Source: Sediminicoccus sp. KRV36 (lineage in GTDB: Bacteria; Pseudomonadota; Alphaproteobacteria; Acetobacterales; Acetobacteraceae). From it: a stretch of DNA of 64,000 nucleotides. Positions 52,416 through 62,179 of the stretch are shown here, in pieces. Below the pieces are notes generated by a model. It saw nothing but the letters and a program-made list of their open reading frames with translations, did not search any database and was not told where the DNA came from. Position 1 is the first letter of the stretch, and each line of letters begins with the position of its first letter. The stretch spans positions 4,421,001 through 4,485,000 of the forward strand of contig NZ_CP085081.1 of assembly GCF_023243115.1 (NCBI RefSeq). Direction: 5' to 3'. A program made the translations under genes and the position numbers.

Positions 52416-53372
52416 CTATTGCACCGTGATGCGGGCTTCGCGGATCACGCGGCCCCAGCGCTCGGTCTCCTCGCGCGCCAGGGTGCCCAGCGCCTCGGGC
52501 GTGCCATCGGCGGGTTCCGCGCCGAGTTCCGCAATGCGCTGCCGCACGGCAGGCCGCGCCATGATGCGCCGGAAGCCGGCATTGAGCCGTTGCACCAGGG
52601 GTGCGGGCACGCCGCCCGCGGTGAAGAGCGCGAACCAGGAGACCACCGCATAGCCCGGCACCGTCTCGGCCACCGTGGGAATTTCCGGCGCGGCGAGGGC
52701 GCGCGTGGGCGAGGTGACGGCCAGGCCCGTGAGGCGCCCGGCCCGCACCAGCTCCAGGGCACCCGGCATATTCTCGAACATCAGCTGGATCTGCCCGCCC
52801 TGGAGATCGGTCAGGGCCGGCACGCTGCCGCGATAGGGCACATGGACGATATCGGCACCCGTCATCAGCTTGAACAACTCGCCCGCCAGATGCGTGGTGG
52901 CGCCAATCCCGGCCGAGCCGAAATGGATCGCCCCCGGCCGGGCGCGCGCGGCGGCGATCAGCGCCGCGATGCTGGTCAGCCCGCTCGCCGGGTTCACCAC
53001 GACGAGGTTGGGCACATTCGCCACCAGCATGACGGGGGCGAGGTCCCGCAGCGGATCATAGGGCATGCTGCCCATGAGCGCCGGCGCGGTGGCGATGGGG
53101 CCGGGCGTGCCCATGACCAGGGTGGTGCCATCCGGCGGGGCCGCCGCCACCTGCGCGGTCCCGGTCACACCCCCCGCCCCGGGGCGGGATTCCACGATCA
53201 GCGGCTGGCCGAATTCGGCCTGGGCGTGCTCGGCCAGGATGCGGGCCAGGATGTCCGTGGTGCCGCCGGTGGTGAAGGGCACGATAAGGCGCATGGGCCG
53301 CGCGGGAAGCTCCTGCGCGGCGGCCGCACCCGCCAGGAAGGGAAGGGCCAGAAGGGTGGAACGGCGATGCAT
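52416..53372 (-). CDS. Tripartite tricarboxylate (Bug/TctC-type) substrate-binding protein
   Basis: A 318-residue Bug-family protein with signal peptide STLLALPFLAGAAAA before QELPARP. The family box is RLIVPFTTGGTTDILARIL, followed by QPLIVESRPGAGGVTG and AAPPDGTTLVMGT. First gene of the operon with hyuA and hyuB, so its ligand may be a hydantoin, oxoproline or other cyclic amide, or their carboxylated product. As with the other two Bug proteins in this window, no TctA/TctB membrane partners are present. Confidence 0.9.
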   Translation of the reverse strand: MHRRSTLLALPFLAGAAAAQELPARPMRLIVPFTTGGTTDILARILAEHAQAEFGQPLIVESRPGAGGVTGTAQVAAAPPDGTTLVMGTPGPIATAPALMGSMPYDPLRDLAPVMLVANVPNLVVVNPASGLTSIAALIAAARARPGAIHFGSAGIGATTHLAGELFKLMTGADIVHVPYRGSVPALTDLQGGQIQLMFENMPGALELVRAGRLTGLAVTSPTRALAAPEIPTVAETVPGYAVVSWFALFTAGGVPAPLVQRLNAGFRRIMARPAVRQRIAELGAEPADGTPEALGTLAREETERWGRVIREARITVQ

Positions 53373-53549
53373 CCGGCTTGCACTCCATGGCTGCGCGGCA
53401 CTCCGCCGCCGTGATCAGTTTGCGGAGGGCCGGACCAAGGCGCAAGCGGCCGTACGGAGAGCGCAATTCCCTGACCCCAAGCAAGAGCGGGGTTGAAACG
53501 CAGGCGTACCGGTCGCAAGCTGCTTCGTGAGCGTCATGGGAGTAGCGAG

Positions 53550-54620
53550 ATGGGCCATTTTGCAGGACGGCGCCCCTGGCTTCTGGCGGCAGGCGGCCTG
53601 GTCACCACGGGCCTGGCACGGCCCGCGCTGGTCTCGGCGCAAACCGCGCCGCCCAAGCCCGACCGCATCGTGGTCAATGCATCCGGCGGCTCGATGAATT
53701 CCATCTTCCGGCGCAGCTACTTCGCCGCCTTCGAGCGCCGCCACGGCATTCGCGTGCAGGACACCTCGCCGGTGGATTTCGGCAAGCTGCGCGCCATGGT
53801 CGAAAGCGGCAATCCTGAATGGACGGTGACCGAAATCGGCGGCCAGGACGCGGTGCGCGCGAAGGAGCTGAACCTGCTGGAGCCGCTGGACACCAGCCTG
53901 ATCGATCGCTCTGAATATCCCGAGACGGCGCGGGATTCCCACGTCCTCTCCTCCTCCGCCTACAGCACCGCGCTGGGTTTCCGGACGGACGTGTTCCGCG
54001 ACGGCAGCCACCCCAAGGGCTGGGCGGAGTTCTGGGATGTGCGGCGCTTCCCCGGGCCGCGCTCGCTGCGCAACCACCCGGTGGACAATCTGGAATTCGC
54101 ACTGCTGGCCGATGGCGTGCCGATGGAGAGCCTCTACCCGTTGGACATGGACCGCGCCTTCCGCAAGCTCGATCAGATCCGCCCGCATGTCACGGTATGG
54201 TGGACCACCGGCGCGCAGCCCGCGCAGCTGCTGGTGGACCGTGAGGTGGTGCTCGCCTCCGGCTGGAATGGCCGCTTCTATGACCTGACGCGGCGCGGCG
54301 CGCCCATTGCCACGGAATTCGCCGGCGGCAGCCTCAAGACCGGCGCCTTCGGCATCCCGCGCGGCACGCGCCAGGCCTATTGGGGTCAGCGCTTCCTCCA
54401 GCTCATGACCGACCCCGAGCTGCAATCCGTCTATACGACCGAGATGGGCTATCCCGGCCTGAACCGTCGCACGCTCAGCTTCGTGCCGGCCGAGCTGCAT
54501 CCTCTCCTGCCAACCTCGCCCGGCAATCTGGAGAAGCAGTTCTGGCTGGATGTGGACTGGTGGACCATCCATGCCGCCGCCGCGCAGGAGCGTTGGAACC
54601 GCTGGATGCTGCGGCGCTGA
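53550..54620 (+). CDS. Polyamine-type ABC transporter, substrate-binding protein (PotD-like)
   Basis: A 356-residue periplasmic protein. The leader has a twin-arginine-like start (GRRPWLLAAGGLVTTGLARPALVSAQ). KPDRIVVNASGGSMNSIFRR and FAAFERRHGIRVQDTSPVDF begin the type 2 binding fold, and LNLLEPLDTSLI and GFPR-type FPGPRSLRNHP further on are typical of the PotD/PotF and Fe3+ group. ATG 53550 has GGGAG seven bases upstream; an in-frame start at 53493 lacks this. Five bases separate it from the ATPase. Ligand likely a polyamine, amine or organic cation, in view of the amine oxidase downstream. Confidence 0.85.
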   Translation: MGHFAGRRPWLLAAGGLVTTGLARPALVSAQTAPPKPDRIVVNASGGSMNSIFRRSYFAAFERRHGIRVQDTSPVDFGKLRAMVESGNPEWTVTEIGGQDAVRAKELNLLEPLDTSLIDRSEYPETARDSHVLSSSAYSTALGFRTDVFRDGSHPKGWAEFWDVRRFPGPRSLRNHPVDNLEFALLADGVPMESLYPLDMDRAFRKLDQIRPHVTVWWTTGAQPAQLLVDREVVLASGWNGRFYDLTRRGAPIATEFAGGSLKTGAFGIPRGTRQAYWGQRFLQLMTDPELQSVYTTEMGYPGLNRRTLSFVPAELHPLLPTSPGNLEKQFWLDVDWWTIHAAAAQERWNRWMLRR

Positions 54621-54624
54621 GCGG

Positions 54625-55671
54625 ATGCGCCTGGCGCTCAACGGCATCGTCAAGCGCTTTGGCGCGGTCACCGCCCTGGCCGGCGTGGATCTCGATGTCG
54701 AGGAGGGGGAGTTCCTCACCATCCTGGGCCCCTCCGGCTCGGGCAAGACCACGCTGCTGAAGGCCGTCGCCGGCTTCGAATTGCCCGATGAAGGGCAGAT
54801 CCAGCTGGGTGCGCAGGATGTCACGCTGACCGAAGCGCGGCATCGCAATGTCGGCATGGTGTTCCAGAACTACGCGCTGTTTCCGCATCTGACGGTCGCG
54901 GAAAATATTGCTTTCCCGCTGGAGATGCGCCGCATCCCCCGCGCCGAGGTCACCCGCCGCGTGGCCGAGGCCCTGGCCCTGGTGGAGCTGGGCGGCTACG
55001 AGGCGCGGCTGCCCCGGCAACTCTCGGGCGGGCAGCAGCAGCGCGTGGCGCTGGCGCGCGCCGTCATCTTCGGCCCAGCCCTGCTGCTGCTGGATGAGCC
55101 CTTCGGCGCGCTCGACCGCAAGCTGCGGGAGTCGTTGCAACTGGAGGTGCGCCGCCTGCAACGGCGCCTCCGGCTGACCACCCTCTTTATCACGCATGAT
55201 CAGGAGGAGGCGCTGATCATGTCGGACCGCATCGCCGTGATGAATGCAGGGCTGATCCAGCAGATCGGCACGCCAGCCGAGGTGTATGACCGCCCTGTCT
55301 CGCGCTTCGTCGCCAATTTCATCGGTGAGTCAAACCTGCTGGAGGCCACGGCCAGCGGCGGGCGGGTGGAGATCCCGGGCTTCGGAGACCTGCATCTTCC
55401 GGTGCCGGATGGGCCGGCAACCCTTCTGCTGCGTCCGGAAGCCCTGCGCCTGGAGGCCGAGGCACAGTCCGCCCCCTGCCGGGCGCAGGCGGTGGTCCTG
55501 GAAACGATCTTCCTCGGCCTCTCGGTCAAGCTGCGCCTCCGGCCCGAGGTGGGGCCGGACCTGCTGGCGCGCATCCCGCTGCGCCCCTCGGACCCCGCCC
55601 CCATGGCCGAGGGTGACCATGTGCTGGTCGGCTTCCACCCGGAGGATGTCCATGTCGTCCCGCGCGATTGA
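54625..55671 (+). CDS. Polyamine-type ABC transporter ATPase (PotA-like)
   Basis: A 348-residue ATPase. Walker A GPSGSGKTT, Q-loop MVFQNYALFPHLTV, signature LSGGQQQRVALARA, Walker B LLLLDEPFGALD and switch FITHDQEEA are complete and in order. The C-terminal about 110 residues form the TOBE regulatory domain. ATG 54625 follows GAGCGG. It powers uptake through the two permeases that follow; the first permease gene begins within its last 20 bases. Confidence 0.95.
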   Translation: MRLALNGIVKRFGAVTALAGVDLDVEEGEFLTILGPSGSGKTTLLKAVAGFELPDEGQIQLGAQDVTLTEARHRNVGMVFQNYALFPHLTVAENIAFPLEMRRIPRAEVTRRVAEALALVELGGYEARLPRQLSGGQQQRVALARAVIFGPALLLLDEPFGALDRKLRESLQLEVRRLQRRLRLTTLFITHDQEEALIMSDRIAVMNAGLIQQIGTPAEVYDRPVSRFVANFIGESNLLEATASGGRVEIPGFGDLHLPVPDGPATLLLRPEALRLEAEAQSAPCRAQAVVLETIFLGLSVKLRLRPEVGPDLLARIPLRPSDPAPMAEGDHVLVGFHPEDVHVVPRD

Positions 55672-56509
55672 CCGCAGGGCGCCGGCGCGCCGGCATGAGC
55701 GCGTGCTGCTGCTGCTGGCCCTGCCCGCCCTGCTGCTGCTTCTTCTGCTCTTCGCCTGGCCGGTGCTGCGATTGCTCTCCATGTCGGTGGCGGATGGCAG
55801 CCTGGTGCACATCCAGCGCGCGGCCTTGGATGAGCTCTATTTCGCCGTGCTGCTGGACAGCCTGAAGATCGCGGCGATGGTGACGCTGCTTTGCCTCAGT
55901 CTCGCCTACCCCGTGGCGCTCTGGCTGACGCGGGCCAGTCGGCTGGGGCTGGCGCTCGGCATGTTCGCGTTGCTGCTGCCCTTCTGGACCAGCGTGCTGG
56001 TTCGCACCTATGCCTGGATGGTGCTGCTGGGCCGCAATGGCGTCATCAACCGGATGCTGCGCGATTGGGGGCTGATCGAGTTCCCCCTGCCGCTGCTGCA
56101 CAATCTGGGCGGTGTGCTGGTCGGCATGGTGCATGTGCTGCTGCCCTATATGGTGCTGCCCATCTATGCCGCGCTGCTGCGCATCGACCCTGACCTGACG
56201 CGCGCGGCCGAGGGGCTGGGCGCCAGCCGCACGCGCGCCTTTCTGCGCGTGGTGCTGCCGCTCTCGATGCCGGGTGTGGCCGCCGGCTGCGCGCTGGTCT
56301 TTGTGCTGGCGCTGGGCTTCTTCATCACCCCGGCTTTGCTGGGGGGGGGCCGCGTGATCATGATCGCCATGCTGATCGAGCAGCAGGTGCGCGAATTGCT
56401 GGACTGGCCCTTTGCGGCAGCGCTCTCGGCAGTGCTGCTGGCGGTCACGCTGCTGATCTATGCCGGCATCGGCCGCCTGACCAAGGGAGGCCGCCTTGCA
56501 GCGCCGTAG
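55652..56509 (+). CDS. Polyamine-type ABC transporter permease (PotB-like)
   Basis: A 285-residue inner-membrane permease with about six hydrophobic segments. The EAA loop lies in LTRAAEGLGASRTRAFLRVVLPLSMPG. The ATG at 55652 has GGAGG six bases upstream and overlaps the ATPase gene; the longer frame from 55286 is inside the ATPase. SVLVRTYAWMVLLGRNGVIN is typical of PotB/PotH. Its end overlaps the second permease by 14 bases. Confidence 0.93.
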   Translation: MSSRAIDRRAPARRHERVLLLLALPALLLLLLLFAWPVLRLLSMSVADGSLVHIQRAALDELYFAVLLDSLKIAAMVTLLCLSLAYPVALWLTRASRLGLALGMFALLLPFWTSVLVRTYAWMVLLGRNGVINRMLRDWGLIEFPLPLLHNLGGVLVGMVHVLLPYMVLPIYAALLRIDPDLTRAAEGLGASRTRAFLRVVLPLSMPGVAAGCALVFVLALGFFITPALLGGGRVIMIAMLIEQQVRELLDWPFAAALSAVLLAVTLLIYAGIGRLTKGGRLAAP

Positions 56510-57299
56510 CCGCCTCGGCGCCTGGGTGCTGACCGGCTTTACCATGCTGGTCTTCACTTTCCTGATGCTGCCCTTGCTGGTGGTCTTCCCGATCTCCGTC
56601 TCCTCCGCCTCCTACATGCAATTCCCGCCGCCCGGCTTCTCCTGGCAATGGTACCAGCGCTATTTCGGCGATGAGATCTGGATCGAGGCGACGATCCGCA
56701 GCTTCCAGGTGGCCGCACTCTGCACCGTTCTGGCCATGCTGCTCGGCGTACCGCTGGCCTTCCTGCTGGTGCGGTCAAAGCGGCGCGGCATATGGATGCT
56801 GGACCGGCTGGCGGCGGCCCCCATCATCGTGCCGACCATCATCCTCTCCATCGCCATCTACAGCATCTTCGCGCGGCTCCAGCTGATCGGCGTCTGGTAT
56901 GGCGTGGCCATCGCGCATACCGTCCTTGCCCTGCCCTTCGTGGTGATCCTGGTGGGGGCCGGGTTGCGTGGCTTCGACCCCGCACAGGAACAGGCGGCGA
57001 TGGGGCTGGGTGCTTCCTGGCCGGTCGCCATCTGGCGCATCACCCTGCCGCAGCTGCGCCCCAGCCTGATCTCCGCCGCCTTCCTCGCCTTCATCAGCTC
57101 CTTCGATGAGCTGGTGGTGGCGATGTTCCTCTCAGGGGCGGCAATGACCTTGCCCAAGAAAATGTTCGACAACATCATGATGGAGATCGACCCGACCATC
57201 GCGGCGGTCTCCGTCACGCAGATCCTGCTTGTGGGCATCTGCCTCGGGCTCACGGCGATCTTCGGCCGCGGCGCCCTCGCCACCACCATGTCGCGTTGA
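56496..57299 (+). CDS. Polyamine-type ABC transporter permease (PotC-like)
   Basis: A 267-residue second permease with about six hydrophobic segments. The EAA loop is EQAAMGLGASWPVAIWRITL. FISSFDELVVAMFLSG is the well-conserved PotC/PotI signature. TTG start at 56496 with AAGGGAGG upstream. Pairs with the PotB-like protein to form the translocation path. The amine oxidase gene begins 11 bases after its stop. Confidence 0.93.
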   Translation: MQRRSRLGAWVLTGFTMLVFTFLMLPLLVVFPISVSSASYMQFPPPGFSWQWYQRYFGDEIWIEATIRSFQVAALCTVLAMLLGVPLAFLLVRSKRRGIWMLDRLAAAPIIVPTIILSIAIYSIFARLQLIGVWYGVAIAHTVLALPFVVILVGAGLRGFDPAQEQAAMGLGASWPVAIWRITLPQLRPSLISAAFLAFISSFDELVVAMFLSGAAMTLPKKMFDNIMMEIDPTIAAVSVTQILLVGICLGLTAIFGRGALATTMSR

Positions 57300-57310
57300 G
57301 GACCAGCCAA

Positions 57311-58636
57311 ATGGACAGCCGTCTCTTCCACCCGGAATTCAAGGCGCGCCCCTATTGGTGGGACGCGATCGAGATGGACCAGGACCCGCAGGAGGAGCTT
57401 CCGGCGCGGGCGGATGTCGTCATCATCGGCGGCGGGCTGACAGGTCTGAACTGCGCCATCGAGCTCGGCCGCGGCGGCGCCCATGCGGTGGTGCTGGAGG
57501 CCGAGACGCTGGGCTTCGGCGCCTCCACCCGCAATGGTGGCGGCGTCTCCGGCGGCAATACCATCGGCAAGGGACTCTCCGGCGCCAAGGGCCGCTCGGC
57601 CGGGAGCGCGGATGCGATCATCAACGCCATGGTGAGCGACGCGGTGGAGAGCCTAACCCATGTCGAGAGCATCGTGGCGCGCGAGGGGATCAACTGCTTC
57701 TACGAACGCACCGGCCGCTTCATCGGCGCCTTCACGCCCAAGCATTACCAGGGGATGGCTGCCAAGTCCGAACAGTTGAACGCCCTGGCCGAAGCCGATG
57801 CCCATATGGTCCCGCGCGAACGCCAGCGGGAGGAAATGGCCTCCGACTATTACTACGGGGGCATGGTCATCAACCGCACCGGCAAGATCCATCCGGCGCT
57901 GTATCACCGCGGGCTGATGGAGGCGGCGCGCCGCCACGGGGCCACGCTGGTGGGCCATACCCGCGCCGGAAAGCTGACCCGCCAGGCCGATGGATGGAAG
58001 ATCGAGACCACGCGCGGTGCCATCGAGGCGCGCGAGGTGGTGATCGCCACCAACGGCTATACCGGGGATCTCACGCCGGATCTGAAGCGCCGCCTCATTC
58101 CCGTCGCCTCCCACATCATCGCGACCGAGCCGCTGGACCCGGCCCTGGCGGCGAGCCTGATCCCCAAGCGGCGGACGCTGGCCGATAGCCGGCGCGTGCT
58201 CTGCTATTACCGCATGTCGCCCGATGGCACGCGCGTGATCTTTGGCGGCCGCGCGCGCTTCACTCAGGTGACGCCCGAAGTCTCGGCGCCCCTGTTGCAT
58301 GCGATGATGCTGGAGCGCTGGCCGCAGCTGAAGGGCACCCGCGTGACCCATGCCTGGACCGGCAATGTCGCCTTCGCCTTCGACTACCTGCCGCATATGG
58401 GCCAGACGGAGAAGGGCCTGCATTACGCGCTGGGCTGCAATGGCTCGGGCGTCGCCATCCTCTCCTATCTGGGGGCGGAGATCGGCAAGAAGATCCTGGG
58501 CCAGGCGAACCGCGTACCGGCCTTTGACGGGCGGGATTTCCCCACCCTGCCCTTCTACAGCGGCAATCCCTGGTTCCTGCCGGCCATTGGCAGCTGGTAT
58601 CGCCTGCGCGACTGGCTGGATCGTCGCCTCGCCTGA
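57311..58636 (+). CDS. FAD-dependent amine oxidoreductase (DAO family, PuuB-like)
   Basis: A 441-residue flavoenzyme. The FAD motif is DVVIIGGGLTGLNCAIELGR with acidic end VVLEAE, followed by GFGASTRNGGGVSGG, the DAO-family loop. The C-terminal HAWTGNVAFAFDYLPHMG and YALGCNGSGVAILSYLGAEI are like gamma-glutamylputrescine oxidase PuuB and related enzymes, which oxidise an amine to an aldehyde with release of ammonia and H2O2. It directly follows the polyamine-type transporter genes on the same strand, which supports an amine substrate. The ribosome-binding site is weak. Confidence 0.9.
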   Translation: MDSRLFHPEFKARPYWWDAIEMDQDPQEELPARADVVIIGGGLTGLNCAIELGRGGAHAVVLEAETLGFGASTRNGGGVSGGNTIGKGLSGAKGRSAGSADAIINAMVSDAVESLTHVESIVAREGINCFYERTGRFIGAFTPKHYQGMAAKSEQLNALAEADAHMVPRERQREEMASDYYYGGMVINRTGKIHPALYHRGLMEAARRHGATLVGHTRAGKLTRQADGWKIETTRGAIEAREVVIATNGYTGDLTPDLKRRLIPVASHIIATEPLDPALAASLIPKRRTLADSRRVLCYYRMSPDGTRVIFGGRARFTQVTPEVSAPLLHAMMLERWPQLKGTRVTHAWTGNVAFAFDYLPHMGQTEKGLHYALGCNGSGVAILSYLGAEIGKKILGQANRVPAFDGRDFPTLPFYSGNPWFLPAIGSWYRLRDWLDRRLA

Positions 58637-58664
58637 GCTTGGGCTTCGAAGCGGAGGATCGGCT

Positions 58665-58724
58665 ATGACCGCGACATCTCCCGTGGCCACTGGCGGCGCA
58701 CGGGCCAGGAGCATGAATGCATGA
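58665..58724 (+). CDS. Possible 19-residue leader peptide ORF
   Basis: MTATSPVATGGARARSMNA, preceded by GGAGGA about six bases upstream, which is the best ribosome-binding site in this gap. Its stop overlaps the start of the monooxygenase gene (ATGA). It may serve as a coupling peptide; no homology is seen. Confidence 0.35.
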   Translation: MTATSPVATGGARARSMNA

Positions 58725-60061
58725 GCCGTCCGAAGCAGATCAGCCTTGGCCTTTCGATGCGCTACCTCGGCTATCACGCCGCGGCCTGGCGGCACCCCTC
58801 GGCCGATCCGGATGCGGCGTCCAAGTTCAGCCACTACAAATACATCGCGCAGACCGCCGAGGCCGCGAAGCTGGACATGGTCTTCCTCGCGGATGGCATC
58901 GGGCTGCGCACGCCGGACACACCACCCGGGGCCTTGCAGCGTTCCCATCAGACCTTCGAGCTGGAGCCCCTGACGCTGCTCTCTGCCCTCTCCGCCGTGA
59001 CGTCGCATATCGGCCTCGTTGCGACGGCTTCGACGACCTATAACGAGCCCTATCACATCGCCCGCAAATGGGCCTCGCTGGACCATCTGAGCGGCGGGCG
59101 CGCGGGTTGGAATATCGTCACGTCCTGGTCCGAGATCGAGGCCCGCAATTTCGGCCGCGAAAAACACATGGAATACAATCTGCGCTACGAGCGCGCGGCC
59201 GAATTCGTCGAGGTGGTGAAGGGCCTCTGGGACAGTTGGGAGGAGAATGCGGGCGTCTTCGACAAGGCCAGCGGCATCCTGCTCGACACCACGAAGATGC
59301 ACACGCTGTTTCACAAGGGGAAGCACTTCCAGGTCGAGGGGCCGCTGACCATCAAGCGCACGCCACAGGGCCGGCCGGTGCTGGTGCAGGCGGGTGCCGC
59401 GCAGCAAGGCATGGAGATCGCGGCGGCAAACGCGGATGTGGTCTATTCCTCGCATTTCGACATCGAGGCCGGGCGCGCCTATTACGCTGACCTCAAAGGC
59501 CGCATGGCGAAGCACAGTCGTGACGTGGACAGCCTGAAGATCATGCCTGGCGTCACCCTCTTCATCGGCCGCACGCGGGCCGAGGCGCAGGCGCAATATG
59601 ACCAGCTGAACGAACTGGTCGCGCCGGAACTGGGCCTCTCCTATCTCTATCAGCAGTTCGGGGATCTTTCCGGCCATGACCTGGACGGCCCGGTGCCCGA
59701 ACCGCCAGACCCACGGATCAAGAGCATGGCGGCGAAGCTGCTGGCGCTGGCGCGGCGTGACCATCTGACGATCCGGCAGCTCTACGCCACCATCACGCCG
59801 GGCTTCGGCGGGCGCTGCGTCATCGGCACCGCGAGGGATATCGCGGATGACATGCAGGCCTGGGTCGAGGGGGGTGCTGCGGATGGCTTCAACCTTTGCC
59901 CGCCGGTGCTGCCCTTGGGGCTCGATCAATTCGTCGAATGGGTGCTGCCGGAGCTGCGAGCACGCGGCATGTTCCGCAGGGAATATGCGGGGCCGACGCT
60001 CCGCGAAAATCTGGGCTTGGCGCAGCCCTGGAATCGCTACTCGCGCAGCCCGGCGGCATAG
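58721..60061 (+). CDS. LLM-class flavin-dependent monooxygenase (NtaA/SnaA/DszA family)
   Basis: A 446-residue bacterial-luciferase-like monooxygenase. AETAEAAKLDMVFLADGIGL-type segment (AEAAKLDMVFLADGIGL), LVATASTTYNEPYHIARKWA, LDHLSGGRAGWNIVTSW and EARNFGREKHMEYNLRYERA are the family signature, as in nitrilotriacetate, pristinamycin and dibenzothiophene-sulfone enzymes. It uses FMNH2 from a separate reductase to cleave C-N or C-S bonds. No reductase is visible nearby. Together with the amine oxidase and transporter it suggests uptake and breakdown of an N-substituted amine or chelator. Starts ATG 58721, coupled to a small ORF. Confidence 0.9.
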   Translation: MSRPKQISLGLSMRYLGYHAAAWRHPSADPDAASKFSHYKYIAQTAEAAKLDMVFLADGIGLRTPDTPPGALQRSHQTFELEPLTLLSALSAVTSHIGLVATASTTYNEPYHIARKWASLDHLSGGRAGWNIVTSWSEIEARNFGREKHMEYNLRYERAAEFVEVVKGLWDSWEENAGVFDKASGILLDTTKMHTLFHKGKHFQVEGPLTIKRTPQGRPVLVQAGAAQQGMEIAAANADVVYSSHFDIEAGRAYYADLKGRMAKHSRDVDSLKIMPGVTLFIGRTRAEAQAQYDQLNELVAPELGLSYLYQQFGDLSGHDLDGPVPEPPDPRIKSMAAKLLALARRDHLTIRQLYATITPGFGGRCVIGTARDIADDMQAWVEGGAADGFNLCPPVLPLGLDQFVEWVLPELRARGMFRREYAGPTLRENLGLAQPWNRYSRSPAA

Positions 60062-60092
60062 GCGCCGCGACGCGAATTCGGCCCTTGGCTCG

Positions 60093-60480
60093 GGAAACAG
60101 ATTGGATTGGACCAGGCGCGTCGGCCCTGGGCATCCGCCACGGTCACGCGCGCAAAGCAACCCGGGCGAAGTGCCGCGATGGAGAGGCGCGCGCGGGTCT
60201 GCCCGAGCGCAACTGATTATGCGGCGCGCGAACCGCCATCCAGCACCATGATGCCCGCGGCAGCTGAGAAGGTGATCTCCACCGCATTCTCCTCCCAGGT
60301 GATGTTGTGCAGGCTGGCCCCCTGGGTCGCCTAGAAATGGCCGCACTTGAGCGCGGGCAGAAGTGCTTCGGGATGATTCGCCTCGGGCTTCGCCATTACC
60401 CAGCCGCCAAAGGCATCGGCGGATCTGCAATGCGCGTCATACACCGCGATGAGATCGATGGCAGGCCAGCCAGCCCTGCA
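60093..60480 (-). pseudogene. PHP-domain protein, decayed C-terminal part
   Basis: Read on the minus strand, one frame gives WPAIDLIAVYDAHCRSADAF, GGWVMAKPEANHPEALLPAL, KCGHF, then a TAG stop, ATQGASLHNITWEENAVEIT, FSAAAGIMVLDGG, a TAA stop at 60217-60219, and RVTVADAQGRRAWSNPI. This order matches the C-terminal half of PHP-domain metal-dependent phosphoesterase-like proteins (DDAH..DAFGGWVM, LKAGRFYSSQGPEIHDI, RRAWSNPI). The TAG falls where the family has a tyrosine. Two stops, and loss of everything upstream of about 60480, show it is dead. Confidence 0.65.
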
Positions 60481-60506
60481 CGGGCAGGAGGGCCATCCGG
60501 CCGCAT

Positions 60507-60812
60507 GAGGGCGTCGTTATCGCGCCCGTCGGCGCCAGCGATACCTTCCAGTTGCGCATGAACGCCACCACGGCGGGAACGAAGAGCGGTCAGATCAGCT
60601 TCACCAGCAACGACAACGATGAGAGCACCTTCAACTTCGCCATCAGCGGCACGGTAGCGCCAGCGCCGACGCCGACCGAGATCATGGTGCTGGGCAATGG
60701 CCGGAGCATCACCGATGGGGACACGTCGCCGAGCACGACGGATGGCACCAGCTTCGGCGATGCGGCCTTTGGCAGCGCCGGGGTGAGGCCGGCATCACAT
60801 CTTCGATCGTGA
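60507..60812 (+). pseudogene. Fragment of a choice-of-anchor-D repeat surface protein
   Basis: VVIAPVGASDTFQLRMNATT, AGTKSGQISFTSNDNDESTF, NFAISGTVAPAPTPTEIMVL and GNGRSITDGDTSPSTTDGTS match the Ig-like repeat (choice-of-anchor D) of large secreted proteins, with the usual NGxxIxDGDTTPS spacer between units. Only about one repeat remains and both ends are abrupt, so this is a transplanted fragment. Confidence 0.65.
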
Positions 60813-61083
60813 CGGCATCCGCGAAGCGCTTTGGCAAAGCGGGCGCCTTTGGAACACATCGCTTTCGGCACTGTCTGGGCACCGCTATTCCGTTGAAGTT
60901 GCCAGAGCATGCGGCGATCGCGGCGGCGATCCTCAACGTCGGCGCCGCCGTTGTGGTCAGCAACTACACACGCGGATCTTCGGTACTAGCTGCCCGGGCT
61001 TTCCATGCGGCCGTCGCCAGCAAGCGCGCAGCGACAAAAGAGCTTGCCGACAAGGCCTTCGCCCGGCGACATCGGCTGGCGCG

Positions 61084-61087
<4 letters not shown>
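60809..61087 (+). pseudogene. Tyrosine recombinase C-terminal fragment
   Basis: A 92-codon frame with GTHRFRHCLGTAIPL (the H-x-x-R box), AIAAAILNVGAAVVVSNYTR containing the candidate catalytic tyrosine, and a basic helical tail. The first two-thirds of an integrase, including the first catalytic Arg, are missing. Its stop overlaps (ATGA) the start of the serine recombinase frame, so both may come from one element. Confidence 0.55.
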
Positions 61088-61909
<822 letters not shown>

Positions 61910-61941
61910 TGAAGTGGGACTAAAAAAAGGTTTTCGGTTTG

Positions 61942-62063
61942 GTGGCCTGGCGCTGACCGACTCTCCCGCCGCTTGAGCGGCAGTACCATGGGCGCAGGAG
62001 TGTTTCACGGCCGAGTTCGGGATGGGATCGGGTGTTTCAACTCCGCGATAGGCACCAGGCCAC
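61942..62063 (-). rRNA. rrf: 5S rRNA
   Basis: About 120 bases. Terminal helix GTGGCCTGG...CCAGGCCAC, with the conserved GAAACACCCGATCCCATCCCGAACTCGG block and CCATGGTACTGC read on the minus strand (parts quoted separately here). Ends are placed by the helix and may be off by one or two bases. Confidence 0.93.
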
Positions 62064-62179
62064 CGAACCGAAAACCTGTGGTTCAGGTGGTGATGGATTG
62101 GTTGGTTTTGAGTGGATGAGTGAAGTGGGGTTTGGTGCTGCGTGCGGTGTCCAGGACGAACCTTGGACTGCAAAGGTAG

